DNA from: DATAEY01 sp038199035
Lineage (GTDB): Bacteria > Actinomycetota > Thermoleophilia > Solirubrobacterales > Solirubrobacteraceae
Reading direction: 5' to 3'
NCBI GenBank assembly: GCA_038199035.1
Contig: JBBPZM010000070.1
Location: forward strand, 1-21,715
Length of the DNA stretch: 21,715 nucleotides
Within the stretch, counting starts at the first letter, position 1. Each line of letters starts with the position of its first letter. A model generated the notes under the pieces. It was not told the DNA's origin and searched no databases. It worked only from the letters and a program-made list of their open reading frames with translations. The position numbers were made by a program, and so were the translations under genes. This document shows, one piece after another, positions 6,105-12,953 of the stretch.

Positions 6105-7322
6105 ATGGATCCGACCGAGATCGCCGCCGGCCTAGCGGAAATCCAGGGCCGTGCGCCCGGGAGCGACGCCGAGCGGCGGGCCACGCTGTTGCTGCGGCGG
6201 CGCCTGCGCGCCATGGGTCGCGAGGTCGAGGTCGAGACCGAGTGGGTTCGCCCGCAGTGGGCCGCCCTGCACGCCCTCCACGTCGCGCTGGGCGTCGCGG
6301 GCAGCCTCGTCGCCCTATCCACCCCGATCGTCGGGCTGGCAATCCTCGTGGTGGCCGCCGCCTCCGCCGCCCTGGACCTGCTCGGAATCGCTCACCTGCT
6401 GCGCCGTATCACCCCCGAGCGCGCGACCCAGAACCTCGTCTCCCCACCGACCGCGGCGACGCGCACCGGCCCACAGCGGACCGTCAGGCTGGTCATCGTC
6501 GCCGGCTATGACGCGCCGCGGGGAGGGCTGGCGCGGCGAGACGTCGTGCGCCGCCCCGCGGCCGCCGTCCAGCGAGCGACCGCGGGGCGGTTACCCGGAG
6601 CCCTGGGGGCGATGGTGATCGGCCTGCTCGTCCTCGTCGGCGTGGCCATCGCCCGCCTCGTCGGGCTTGACGCCTCGTGGCTGGACGTGGTCCAGCTCGT
6701 GCCGACGGTCGGACTGCTCGTCGGGCTGGCGCTGCTCTTCGACCTCGGCCTCTCGATGCCCGGCCCCGGCGCCGGCGAGTCGGCGAGCGCAGCCGCGGTC
6801 GCCATCGCCCTCGCGGCGCAGCTCGACCGCTCGCCGCCGCGCCACCTGGGGGTCGAGGTCGTGCTCACCGGCGCCGGCGACGGCCCCTCGCTGGGGATGA
6901 GGGCCTTCGTGCGACGCCGCGCGAGGCGCTATCGCCCCGAGGGCACGGCCGTCCTGCACATCGGGCCCTGCGGGCGGGGAAGGCCGTGCTGGTGGACCGT
7001 GGACGGTCCGCTCTTTTCGCGACGCCTTCATCCCCGGCTCGCCGACCTGTGCGCCGAGGTGGCGCGCCAGACGCCGCGCCTGGGGGCTCGCGGCCATCGC
7101 GGCCACGGCGCCGGGGCGGGCTGGCGCGCCCGCCTCGTGGGCTGGCCGGCGATCACGGTGGGTGGGCTTGACGCGCACGGGCTGGTTCCGGCGGCCGGCC
7201 GCTCCGACGATGACGCCGAGCACCTCGACCCGGGCGCAATGCGGGCCACGCTGGACTTCTGCCGCGAGCTCGTCGAGCGCCTCGACGCCGACCTGGCGGC
7301 TCGCGCCTCGCAAGATCGCTGA
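6105..7322 (+). CDS. Membrane protein resembling an M28-type peptidase, metal ligands lost
   Basis: The 405-aa protein starts with a soluble helical stretch (LAEIQGRAPGSDAERRATLLL, as in M28 aminopeptidases that begin with a LaxxiGpRpxGSxxE helix). Hydrophobic helices follow at about 57-71, 74-98, 163-188 and 196-216. Between and after them lie segments that line up with M28 active-site blocks: VRLVIVAGYDAPRGG (usual AHYDS-x-x-G), PGAGESASAAAVAIALA (usual PGA-x-DN-x-SG) and VEVVLTGAGDGPSLGMRAFV (usual F-x-G-E-E-x-GL-x-GS). The expected His, Asp and Glu-Glu ligands are Tyr135, a Gly/Glu pair and Gly-Asp, so zinc peptidase activity is unlikely. This is my alignment by eye and could be wrong. 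Start ATG 6105. It is divergent from the amidase gene with a 148-bp gap. Confidence 0.7.
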   Translation: MDPTEIAAGLAEIQGRAPGSDAERRATLLLRRRLRAMGREVEVETEWVRPQWAALHALHVALGVAGSLVALSTPIVGLAILVVAAASAALDLLGIAHLLRRITPERATQNLVSPPTAATRTGPQRTVRLVIVAGYDAPRGGLARRDVVRRPAAAVQRATAGRLPGALGAMVIGLLVLVGVAIARLVGLDASWLDVVQLVPTVGLLVGLALLFDLGLSMPGPGAGESASAAAVAIALAAQLDRSPPRHLGVEVVLTGAGDGPSLGMRAFVRRRARRYRPEGTAVLHIGPCGRGRPCWWTVDGPLFSRRLHPRLADLCAEVARQTPRLGARGHRGHGAGAGWRARLVGWPAITVGGLDAHGLVPAAGRSDDDAEHLDPGAMRATLDFCRELVERLDADLAARASQDR

Positions 7323-7358
7323 GGCTGGCCTCGTCCCCACTACGCGGCCGGCGCCGAC

Positions 7359-7985
7359 TCAGGGGTCGGGCGGCGCCTCGACGCCGCCGGGACGCCGCCG
7401 GCGGTGGGAGAGGCGTCGGTGCACGAGCATGTAGCCCAGCGCCAGGGCGACGACGAAGGCGATCGCCGCCACCGCCCCGAAGCGGGCGACCACGTGGGCG
7501 GCAGCGGCGCCGCCGAAGTAGCCGAGCAGCCCGAAGCACAGCGCCCAGCCGATGCCGCCCAGCGCGTTCCACAGTAGGAACGAGCGCCATCGCATCGTGG
7601 TCATTCCGGCCAGCCACGACGCCCAGATGCGCAGCCCGGCGATCCAGCGCCCGAGGAACACCGCCTTGGCCCCATGACGCTCGAACAGCTCGTCGCCCCG
7701 ACGCAGGAGCTCCAGCCGCCGCGCCTGACCGCGCCCGGGGCGGGTGAGCAGCCGGCGGCCGATCCGGCTGCCGATGAGGTAGCCGACGTTGTCCCCGACG
7801 ATCGCCGCACCGGCGGCGATGGCGATCACCACCTCGATCGACAGGTCGCCCTGGGAGGCCAGCACCGCCGAGGCGATGAGGGCCGTCTCACCCGGGAGGG
7901 GAACGCCGCTGGCCTCGGCGCCGACCAGCAGGGCGAGGATCGGATAGCCGACGTTGCGCGGGATGTCGATGAGCGCCAGCAGCAC
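7359..7985 (-). CDS. DedA/SNARE-associated family membrane protein
   Basis: The roughly 208-aa protein has the DedA layout: a re-entrant N-terminal region with EASGVPLPGETALIASAVLA (the G-x-P-x-PGE-x-x motif), GDNVGYLIGSRIGRR, then FERHGAKAVFLGRWIAGLR (family F-x-x-R-(F/W)-x-P-x-x-R; the Pro is Ala here), and two or three C-terminal helices with a basic tail. DedA proteins are membrane transporters or scramblases of undecaprenyl phosphate or phospholipids; which one applies here is unknown. The longest frame starts with TTG at 7991, but a TAAGCT box at 7995-8000 is 9 nt from the in-frame GTG at 7985, so I prefer GTG. It appears to be monocistronic and converges with the M28-like gene. Confidence 0.88.
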   Translation of the reverse strand: MLLALIDIPRNVGYPILALLVGAEASGVPLPGETALIASAVLASQGDLSIEVVIAIAAGAAIVGDNVGYLIGSRIGRRLLTRPGRGQARRLELLRRGDELFERHGAKAVFLGRWIAGLRIWASWLAGMTTMRWRSFLLWNALGGIGWALCFGLLGYFGGAAAAHVVARFGAVAAIAFVVALALGYMLVHRRLSHRRRRPGGVEAPPDP

Positions 7986-7994
7986 GCTCAAGCG

Positions 7995-8000
7995 AGCTTA
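7995..8000 (-). promoter_or_regulatory. Putative -10 box TAAGCT of the DedA-family gene
   Basis: TAAGCT on the minus strand lies 3 nt before a TTG and 9 nt before a GTG, both in frame. The spacing supports the GTG as the start of a leaderless or near-leaderless message. Confidence 0.35.
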
Positions 8001-8045
8001 CGCGCCGGCACGTGCGGCCCCGCCGATGGCGAGGAGTCGGTCAGG

Positions 8046-8396
8046 TCACGCTCGGGCCGTAGCCGGCACGCCGTGGCGGCTCACGAGGCGGTCGTAGTTG
8101 AGCCGCATCAGGTCGATCACGTCGTCGACGTCGGCCTGGCTGGCGATCCGGCGCGCGCCCGGGCCGGCCTTGCCGGGGAACACCGGGTGCTCGCCGATCC
8201 GGCCCTGCTCGAGCAACTGCGCCCAGACGTCCTTTGGGAAGCCGAAGTGGGCTGCGTGATCGCCGTGGAGGTGACCGATCTCGTGCCCGCTGACCTTGAA
8301 GGCGAACTCGCCCCGCCGACCCGGGCCGGCCTCCACGCCGGGCCAGGAGGTGACCTCCTCGGTGATCTGCTGGCTGGCTGCGCGCGTCTCGTTCAT
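8046..8396 (-). CDS. DUF5519 (luciferase-domain) protein under a SoxR-type promoter
   Basis: The 116-aa cytosolic protein matches the DUF5519/luciferase-domain pattern: an opening VTSWPGVEAG, a basic GRRGEFAFKVSGHEIGHLHG (27-45), AHFGFPKDVWAQLLEQGRI (49-67), and EHPVFPGKAGPGARRI (69-84) with the late DVIDLMRLNYDRL helix. The family's biochemical role is unknown. The middle is rich in histidine (H38, H42, H44, H47, H50). ATG at 8396 is preceded by GGAGG with 4-nt spacing, so the start is well supported. The gene is divergent from soxR. Its promoter has a 19-bp spacer filled by a SoxR-like operator, so it should be switched on when SoxR is oxidised, for instance by redox-cycling compounds or nitric oxide. 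Confidence 0.82.
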   Translation of the reverse strand: MNETRAASQQITEEVTSWPGVEAGPGRRGEFAFKVSGHEIGHLHGDHAAHFGFPKDVWAQLLEQGRIGEHPVFPGKAGPGARRIASQADVDDVIDLMRLNYDRLVSRHGVPATARA

Positions 8397-8434
8397 GTTG
8401 CCTCCGGGCGGGTCGCCTGCTGTGAATTCGGACC

Positions 8435-8465
8435 AACCTACAAGTTCAAGTGAGCTTGAAGTCAA
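8435..8465 (-). promoter_or_regulatory. SoxR operator within a 19-bp-spaced promoter
   Basis: The minus strand has -35 TTGACT (8465-8460), a 19-nt spacer and -10-like TAGGTT (8440-8435). Filling the spacer is the perfect inverted repeat TTCAAG-N4-CTTGAA (8445-8460), with the same TCAAG-N4-CTTGA core and spacing as the E. coli SoxR box. MerR-family activators work on exactly such overlong spacers, unwinding the DNA to realign the two boxes. The predicted start site is about 8428, giving a leader of about 32 nt that contains the GGAGG. The operator also lies about 30 bp upstream of soxR, so autoregulation is possible. Confidence 0.85.
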
Positions 8466-8491
8466 GGACTCGCTGTGCTTGCCTTGCTGAC

Positions 8492-8944
8492 ATGCCGGCT
8501 CTGCTGACGATCGGCGAGGTGTCGGGGCGCAGCGGCGTCGCCGCCTCGGCCCTGCGCTTCTACGAGGAGCGCGGCCTGATCACCTCCGAGCGCGCAGGCT
8601 CGGGCCACCGCCGCTACCCCCGGCCGACGCTGCGGCGGATCGCCTTCATCGTGTTCGCCCAGCGGCTCGGGCTGACGCTGGAGGAGATCGCCACCGAGCT
8701 GGCCAAGCTTCCCCCCGACCGCGCCCCGACCCGGCGCGACTGGTCGCGTCTCTCGCGGGGATGGAGCGAGCGGATCGATCACCGGATCGCCGAGCTCGAG
8801 CGGCTCAAGGCCGGGCTGACCGAGTGCATCGGATGTGGCTGCCTGTCCCTCGATCGGTGCAAGCTCTCGAACCCCGACGACCGGGCGGCGCGGCTCGGCC
8901 CCGGCCCGCGCTACTGGATCGGGGACCGCCCCCTCTCGGGCTGA
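8492..8944 (+). CDS. soxR: Redox-sensitive transcriptional regulator SoxR (MerR family)
   Basis: The 150-aa protein has an N-terminal winged helix-turn-helix (LTIGEVSGRSGVAASALRFY, 5-24, then EERGLI and GHRRYPR), a dimerisation helix, and the [2Fe-2S] cluster motif C-x-x-C-x-C-x5-C at Cys112, 115, 117 and 123 (CIGCGCLSLDRC), followed by KLSNP. These features define SoxR. It binds its operator as a dimer and activates when the cluster is oxidised. The start ATG 8492 puts the HTH at the usual distance. The only operator seen locally drives the divergent DUF5519 gene; no soxS is present, as expected outside enterobacteria, where SoxR controls its targets directly. Confidence 0.96.
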   Translation: MPALLTIGEVSGRSGVAASALRFYEERGLITSERAGSGHRRYPRPTLRRIAFIVFAQRLGLTLEEIATELAKLPPDRAPTRRDWSRLSRGWSERIDHRIAELERLKAGLTECIGCGCLSLDRCKLSNPDDRAARLGPGPRYWIGDRPLSG

Positions 8945-8977
8945 CGGCACGACGCTCGGGCGAGGCTGCGGCCCGGC

Positions 8978-10498
8978 TCAGACCGGCGTGACCGGGTTTC
9001 GCTTGGCCGGCCAGTCGCGGCGCTTGCCGGCGTAGATGGCGAAGCGGCGGATCAGCTCGGCGCGCAGGTCCTGGGGCTGGACGACGGCGTCGACGACCAG
9101 CTCCGAGCCGAGGTGCAGGATGTCGATCTCGCGGGCGTACTCCTCGCGCAGCTCCTCGGTTCGCCGCGTCCGCTCCTCGGGGTCGTCGATGGCCTGGAGC
9201 TGGTTGTAGAAGACGGCATTGATCGCCGCCGACGGACCCATCACGGCGATCGAGGCGGACGGCAGGGCCAGGCAGGCGTCGGGCTCGTAGGCCGGGCCGG
9301 CCATGGCGTAGAGCCCGGCCCCGTAGGCCTTGCGCACGATGACCGAGATCTTCGGCACCGTGGCCTCCGACACGGCACTGATCATCTTGGCGCCGTGGCG
9401 GATGATGCCCTGGCGCTCGACCGCGGTGCCGATCATGAAGCCCGGCACGTCAGCCAGGAACAGCAGCGGCACACCGAAGGCGTTGCAGGTCTGGATGAAG
9501 CGCGCCGCCTTGTCGGCCGAGTCCACGAACAGCACGCCGCCCTTGAACTTGGGCTGGTTGGCCACGATTCCCATCGGGCGCCCGTTGAGGCGCCCGTAGC
9601 CGACGATCAGCTCGCGCGCCCAGCGCGCGTGGACCTCGAAGAAGGAGTCGGCGTCGAGCAGCGCGTCGAGCAGCAGGCGCATGTCGAAGGGCTTGTTCTC
9701 GTCGGCCGGGACGATGTCGGCGATCGGCGTGTCCGACGCCGGCTGGGCTGGCTTTCGCAGCGGCGGCAGCCACTCCCAGTGCGAGGGGAAGTAGGAGAGG
9801 TAGCGCCGCCCGGCGTCGATCGCCTCCTCGTCGCTGGCGGCCAGCACGTGCCCGCAGCCGGAGACGCCGGTGTGCATGCGCGCGCCGCCCATCTCCTCGA
9901 GCGAGACGTCCTCCCCGATGACCATCTGGGCCATGCGCGGCGAGCCCAGGTACATCGATGCGTTGCCGTCGCGCATGATCACCAGGTCGCAGAAGGCCGG
10001 GATGTAGGCGCCGCCGGCCGCGCTGGGCCCGAACAGCACGCAGACCTGCGGCACGACCCCCGACAGCTGGACCTGGTTGAAGAAGATCCGCCCGGCGTGG
10101 CGGCGCCCGGGGAACATCGCGACCTGCTCGGTGATGCGGGCGCCCGCCGAGTCGACGAGGTAGATCATCGGCACGCGCTGGCGCATCGCCTGCTCCTGGA
10201 TGCGGACGATCTTCTCGACGGTCTTTGGCCCCCACGAGCCGGCCTTGACCGTGGGGTCGTTGGCCATCAGCGCCACCGGCCGCCCGTCGATCGTCCCGGT
10301 GCCGGTCACCACCCCGTCGGCGCCCAGCCCGTCCTCCTGCCAGTTGGCCAGCAGCCCCTCCTCGGCAAAGGACCCCTCGTCGACCAGGCGGGCCACGCGC
10401 TCGCGGACCGGCAGCTTTCCCTGGTCGCGCGACTTGTCGTGGTGGCGCCGCGGGCCCCCGGCGTGGGCGCGATCGATGGCCTGGTCTAGGTCGGTCAT
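8978..10498 (-). CDS. Acyl-CoA carboxylase beta subunit (carboxyltransferase, propionyl/methylcrotonyl-CoA type)
   Basis: The 506-aa protein has two crotonase-like carboxyltransferase halves. The N-half contains VYLVDSAGARI-type DSAGARI and VLFGPSAAGGAYIPAFCD (oxyanion hole around SAAGGAY). The C-half contains ADVPGFMIGTAVERQGIIRHGAKM and KAYGAGLYAMAGPAYEPD. It transfers carboxyl from carboxybiotin to an acyl-CoA such as propionyl-CoA, 3-methylcrotonyl-CoA or acetyl-CoA; the GFMIGTxVERxGIIRxGAKM pattern and the absence of a zinc finger exclude AccD. No alpha (biotin carboxylase/BCCP) gene is in the window. The start is ATG 10498, 10 nt after a TACACT box; a longer frame from 10540 has no support. 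Confidence 0.93.
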   Translation of the reverse strand: MTDLDQAIDRAHAGGPRRHHDKSRDQGKLPVRERVARLVDEGSFAEEGLLANWQEDGLGADGVVTGTGTIDGRPVALMANDPTVKAGSWGPKTVEKIVRIQEQAMRQRVPMIYLVDSAGARITEQVAMFPGRRHAGRIFFNQVQLSGVVPQVCVLFGPSAAGGAYIPAFCDLVIMRDGNASMYLGSPRMAQMVIGEDVSLEEMGGARMHTGVSGCGHVLAASDEEAIDAGRRYLSYFPSHWEWLPPLRKPAQPASDTPIADIVPADENKPFDMRLLLDALLDADSFFEVHARWARELIVGYGRLNGRPMGIVANQPKFKGGVLFVDSADKAARFIQTCNAFGVPLLFLADVPGFMIGTAVERQGIIRHGAKMISAVSEATVPKISVIVRKAYGAGLYAMAGPAYEPDACLALPSASIAVMGPSAAINAVFYNQLQAIDDPEERTRRTEELREEYAREIDILHLGSELVVDAVVQPQDLRAELIRRFAIYAGKRRDWPAKRNPVTPV

Positions 10499-10508
10499 GA
10501 GGCGCTGC

Positions 10509-10514
10509 AGTGTA
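10509..10514 (-). promoter_or_regulatory. Putative -10 box TACACT of the acyl-CoA carboxylase gene
   Basis: TACACT on the minus strand ends 10 nt before the ATG at 10498, and no Shine-Dalgarno lies between. This fits a leaderless or very short-leader message. Confidence 0.4.
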
Positions 10515-10603
10515 TGGGCGCGTCTGCCGCCGGGCTGCACGTCGAAGGCCGACGCCGGCGCGGCGCGCGCGAGCTAGGGCTCGCCCAGCGACGGGGGTGC
10601 CAG

Positions 10604-10810
10604 ATGCTCCAAAGATCAGGGAGCCCCCCCGATGCGAACCGGGTCTTGCTCGGCGCCGTGCGCCTGGCCAAGCCCAACTCTCCCTGGGCCCACCATCGCT
10701 ACCGCCGCAACACCCGCAAGCGCGAGCGCGCATCGGCCCGCCACAGCAAGCACGAGGCGCTGCGGGATCGCTTGCTCAGCGCGATCGGCGGCGCCCCGAC
10801 GCCGCGCTAG
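10604..10810 (+). CDS. Small, very basic protein of unknown function
   Basis: The 68-aa ORF has nearly all G/C third positions from residue 13 onward, like real genes here and unlike the flanking non-coding DNA. The middle section (WAHHRYRRNTRKRERASARHS) is extremely rich in Arg, His and Lys, and a short amphipathic helix (HEALRDRLLSAIGG) follows. It could bind nucleic acid, but I recognise no family. GGGGG lies 7-11 nt before the ATG. It converges with the 3-hydroxybutyryl-CoA dehydrogenase gene (12-nt gap) and is divergent from the carboxylase gene. The first dozen codons have weaker bias, so the true start may be further in. Confidence 0.4.
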   Translation: MLQRSGSPPDANRVLLGAVRLAKPNSPWAHHRYRRNTRKRERASARHSKHEALRDRLLSAIGGAPTPR

Positions 10811-10822
10811 GCGCCGGCCCGC

Positions 10823-11713
10823 CTAGCGCGCCAGCCCCGGGTTCTCCGCCGGCGCCTCCCCCGAGTAGTCGTAGAAGCCCATGCCCGACTTGCGCCCGTG
10901 CCAGCCCGCGGCCAGCATCTTTCGCAGGATCGGCGGGCGGGCGAAGCGGCGCTCGCGGAACTCGTCGAACATCACGTCGCAGATCGAGCCGAGCGTGTCG
11001 AGGCCGACGAAGTCCGACAGGGTGAGCGGCCCCATCGGGTGCCCGGCGCCCGCCTTCATCGCCTCGTCGATCTCGGTTATCGAGCCCACGCCCTCCTCGT
11101 AGGCGCGCATGGCGTCGAGCATGTAGGGCACGAGCAGGCGGTTGACGATGAAGCCCGCGGTGTCCCGCGTCTGGACACCCATCTTCCCGATCGCCTTCGC
11201 GAACTCGACGCCTGCCTCGAAGGCCTCGTCGGAGGTGGTCACCGCCCGGATGACCTCGACCAGCTTCATCACCTGGGCGGGATTGAAGAAGTGCAGCCCG
11301 AGGAAACGGTCAGGCCGGCTCGTCGCCGCGGCCTGGGCGATCACCGGCAGCGACGAGGTGTTGGTGGCCAGCAGTGCGCCGTCGCCGACGAGCCCGTCGA
11401 CCTCGCGCCACATCGCCACCTTGGCCTCGAGGTCCTCGGTGATGGCCTCGATGACCAGGTCGCAGCCCGCGAGGTCGCCGTAGTCGGTCGTCCCCTGGAT
11501 GCGCCCACGGACCTCGTCGGCGTCGCTCTGCTGCGCCTTGCCCCGCTCGACGGCGCGGGCGAGCTGCTTCTCGATCTTGCCCACGCCCTTGGCCAGCGTG
11601 GCGTCGTCGACCTCGCGCACGACGACGTCGAAGCCGGCCTGCGCGGCGACCTGCGTGATCCCGTGCCCCATGAGGCCACACCCCACGACGCCGACCTTCT
11701 TGATCTCCGCCAT
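10823..11713 (-). CDS. 3-hydroxybutyryl-CoA dehydrogenase (3-hydroxyacyl-CoA dehydrogenase family)
   Basis: The 296-aa NAD(P)-dependent enzyme oxidises (S)-3-hydroxyacyl-CoA to 3-ketoacyl-CoA, or runs in reverse. It has GVVGCGLMGHGI (8-19), the NTSSLP substrate-serine region (118-123), and GLHFFNPAQVMKLVEVI (139-155) with the His141-Glu153 catalytic pair. The C-terminal helical domain begins with TAGFIVNRLLVPYM and contains HPMGPLTLSDFVGLD. Length and layout are those of stand-alone Hbd/FadB2 enzymes. ATG 11713 was chosen because GGAG lies 5 nt upstream; another ATG 7 codons earlier lacks an RBS. A TAGGCT box at 11746-11751 is a plausible promoter. A toxin remnant lies just upstream. Confidence 0.95.
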   Translation of the reverse strand: MAEIKKVGVVGCGLMGHGITQVAAQAGFDVVVREVDDATLAKGVGKIEKQLARAVERGKAQQSDADEVRGRIQGTTDYGDLAGCDLVIEAITEDLEAKVAMWREVDGLVGDGALLATNTSSLPVIAQAAATSRPDRFLGLHFFNPAQVMKLVEVIRAVTTSDEAFEAGVEFAKAIGKMGVQTRDTAGFIVNRLLVPYMLDAMRAYEEGVGSITEIDEAMKAGAGHPMGPLTLSDFVGLDTLGSICDVMFDEFRERRFARPPILRKMLAAGWHGRKSGMGFYDYSGEAPAENPGLAR

Positions 11714-11745
11714 CTCGTCTCCGTATCGGTCCACGAAAGGCGGGC

Positions 11746-11751
11746 AGCCTA
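11746..11751 (-). promoter_or_regulatory. Putative -10 box TAGGCT of the 3-hydroxybutyryl-CoA dehydrogenase gene
   Basis: TAGGCT on the minus strand lies 32 nt before the ATG at 11713. This leaves a short leader that contains the GGAG ribosome binding site. Confidence 0.35.
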
Positions 11752-11763
11752 CCCTTTCGCCGC

Positions 11764-11935
11764 TCAGGCCAAGGCCACGGGGACCCTCGGCGCCGCCGCA
11801 CGCTCGAGCCGCCGGTCGGCGGTCCGAGCACGCAGTCGAGGGCCTCGGACAGCGCCACTACTAGCCCGCGTCGTAGATCGACAGCTCGTGTCGCAACCGC
11901 CAGAGTGGGCCGAGAAGCGGCCACGTCAGCTCCCT
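11764..11935 (-). pseudogene. Decayed C-terminal remnant of a VapC (PIN-domain) toxin gene
   Basis: Three successive minus-strand frames together spell a VapC C-terminus. Positions 11935-11864 give PLLGPLWRLRHELSIYDAG, matching the family's LL-x-R-x-W-x-LR-x-(N/H)-L-S-x-YDA. Positions 11861-11826 give VVALSEALDCVL, matching YVALAEALDC-x-L. Positions 11823-11767 give TADRRLERAAAPRVPVALA followed by TGA, matching TAD-x-RL-x-RA. The first junction has two extra bases (and an in-frame TAG) where the Tyr codon belongs; the second lacks one base. The N-terminal part with the first PIN aspartates is absent, and the promoter of the enoyl-CoA hydratase gene now lies there. No vapB antitoxin is recognisable. 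Confidence 0.8.
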
Positions 11936-12038
11936 CGACCGGCTCGCGGCCCTCCACCTGAGCCGCCCAGGCGCGATGCCCGGGCACGGTCTAGCCGCGC
12001 CGCGGCGCGCCACCCCCCGCAACAAGCCTGCGCGCCCA

Positions 12039-12044
12039 TAGGAT
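12039..12044 (+). promoter_or_regulatory. Putative -10 box TAGGAT of the enoyl-CoA hydratase/isomerase gene
   Basis: CCATAGGATCCCC lies 8 nt before the ATG at 12053. The spacing implies a transcript that starts at the start codon. The same hexamer precedes both coxB genes. Confidence 0.5.
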
Positions 12045-12052
12045 CCCCCGCC

Positions 12053-12874
12053 ATGAGCGACTACGAGCTGGCCCACGCCTACGAGACCGTCAACCTCCTG
12101 CGCCGCGGACGGGCGGCGAAGATCGAGCTCAACCGCCCCGAGCGCATGAACGCCTGGAACCGGCAGTTCGGGCTCGACCTGCGCGAGGCCGTCGAGGCGG
12201 TGGCCGGCGACGACGAGGTCCGGGCCGTGCTCATCACCGGCGCGGGGCGGGGCTTCTCCTCGGGCGCCGACCTCAAGGAGATCTCCACCAACGACGACCT
12301 CACGCCGGAGGGCCGGCCGGACGTCTACAAGACACTGACCGAGCGCTACCACCCGATCATCACCGGCATCCGCCGCATGCCCAAGCCGGTGGTGGCCGCG
12401 GTCAACGGGCCGGCGGTGGGCATCGGGTGCTCGCTGGCCATCTGCGCCGACCTGGTGGTGGCCAAGGAGTCGGCCTACCTCCTGCTGGCCTTCGTGAACA
12501 TCGGGCTGGTCCCCGACGGCGGCTCGTCGCTCTTCGTCCCCACACGCGCGGGCCACGCGCGCGCCTTCGAGATGTCAATGCTGGGCGAGCGCATCCCCAC
12601 CCGGCAGGCCATGGAGTGGGGGCTGGTCAACCGCGTGTGGAGCGACGACGAGTTCGAGGGCCAGGTCGACGAGCTGGTCGACCGCCTGGCCGCCGGGCCG
12701 ACGCGCTCCTACGCCGGGACCAAGCGCCAGCTCAACCAGTGGCTCTACGCCAACATGGACGAGCAGCTCGAGCTCGAGGCCCGCATCCAGCAGGAGATGG
12801 CCAACTCCGACGACTTCCTCGAGGGGGCGATGGCCTTCGTCGAGAAGCGCCAGGCCCGCTTCGGCGGACGCTGA
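12053..12874 (+). CDS. Enoyl-CoA hydratase/isomerase family protein, PaaG-like
   Basis: The 273-aa crotonase-fold enzyme has an oxyanion hole formed by GFSSGADL (67-74) and AVGIGCSLA (121-129). The two glutamates of classical enoyl-CoA hydratase are missing (E144 equivalent is Ser; the PE motif is AFVNIG). Instead it has NIGLVPDGGSS (149-159), the pattern of PaaG-type 1,2-epoxyphenylacetyl-CoA or enoyl-CoA isomerases, whose catalytic Asp I believe is the one in VPD (Asp155). An isomerase in phenylacetate or unsaturated fatty-acid breakdown is therefore more likely than a hydratase; the rest of the paa pathway is not in the window. Start ATG 12053 follows a TAGGAT box by 8 nt, with no Shine-Dalgarno. 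Confidence 0.9.
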   Translation: MSDYELAHAYETVNLLRRGRAAKIELNRPERMNAWNRQFGLDLREAVEAVAGDDEVRAVLITGAGRGFSSGADLKEISTNDDLTPEGRPDVYKTLTERYHPIITGIRRMPKPVVAAVNGPAVGIGCSLAICADLVVAKESAYLLLAFVNIGLVPDGGSSLFVPTRAGHARAFEMSMLGERIPTRQAMEWGLVNRVWSDDEFEGQVDELVDRLAAGPTRSYAGTKRQLNQWLYANMDEQLELEARIQQEMANSDDFLEGAMAFVEKRQARFGGR

Positions 12875-12938
12875 CCGCGCACCTCAGCGGGTCCAAGCGA
12901 CGCCCGTCACGATGTGGTGCCCTCGATCCGGCGAGCGA

Positions 12939-12944
12939 TAGGAT
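12939..12944 (+). promoter_or_regulatory. Putative -10 box TAGGAT of the first cox operon
   Basis: GATAGGATCG lies 9 nt before the TTG start of coxB at 12954. It has the same hexamer and near-identical spacing as upstream of the hydratase/isomerase gene. Confidence 0.5.
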
Positions 12945-12953
12945 CGCGCCGCT

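Noticed and set aside
8262..8300. HEIGHLHGDH in the DUF5519 protein looks like a zinc-metalloprotease HExxHxxG motif
   Set aside because: The last His is one residue off the metzincin spacing, and the family pattern at this place is E-I-G-H-x-H without a conserved first His. The match is probably coincidental.
8978..10498. AccD, the acetyl-CoA carboxylase beta subunit of fatty-acid synthesis
   Set aside because: The N-terminal four-cysteine zinc finger of AccD is missing, and the protein has two carboxyltransferase halves as in propionyl- and methylcrotonyl-CoA carboxylases.
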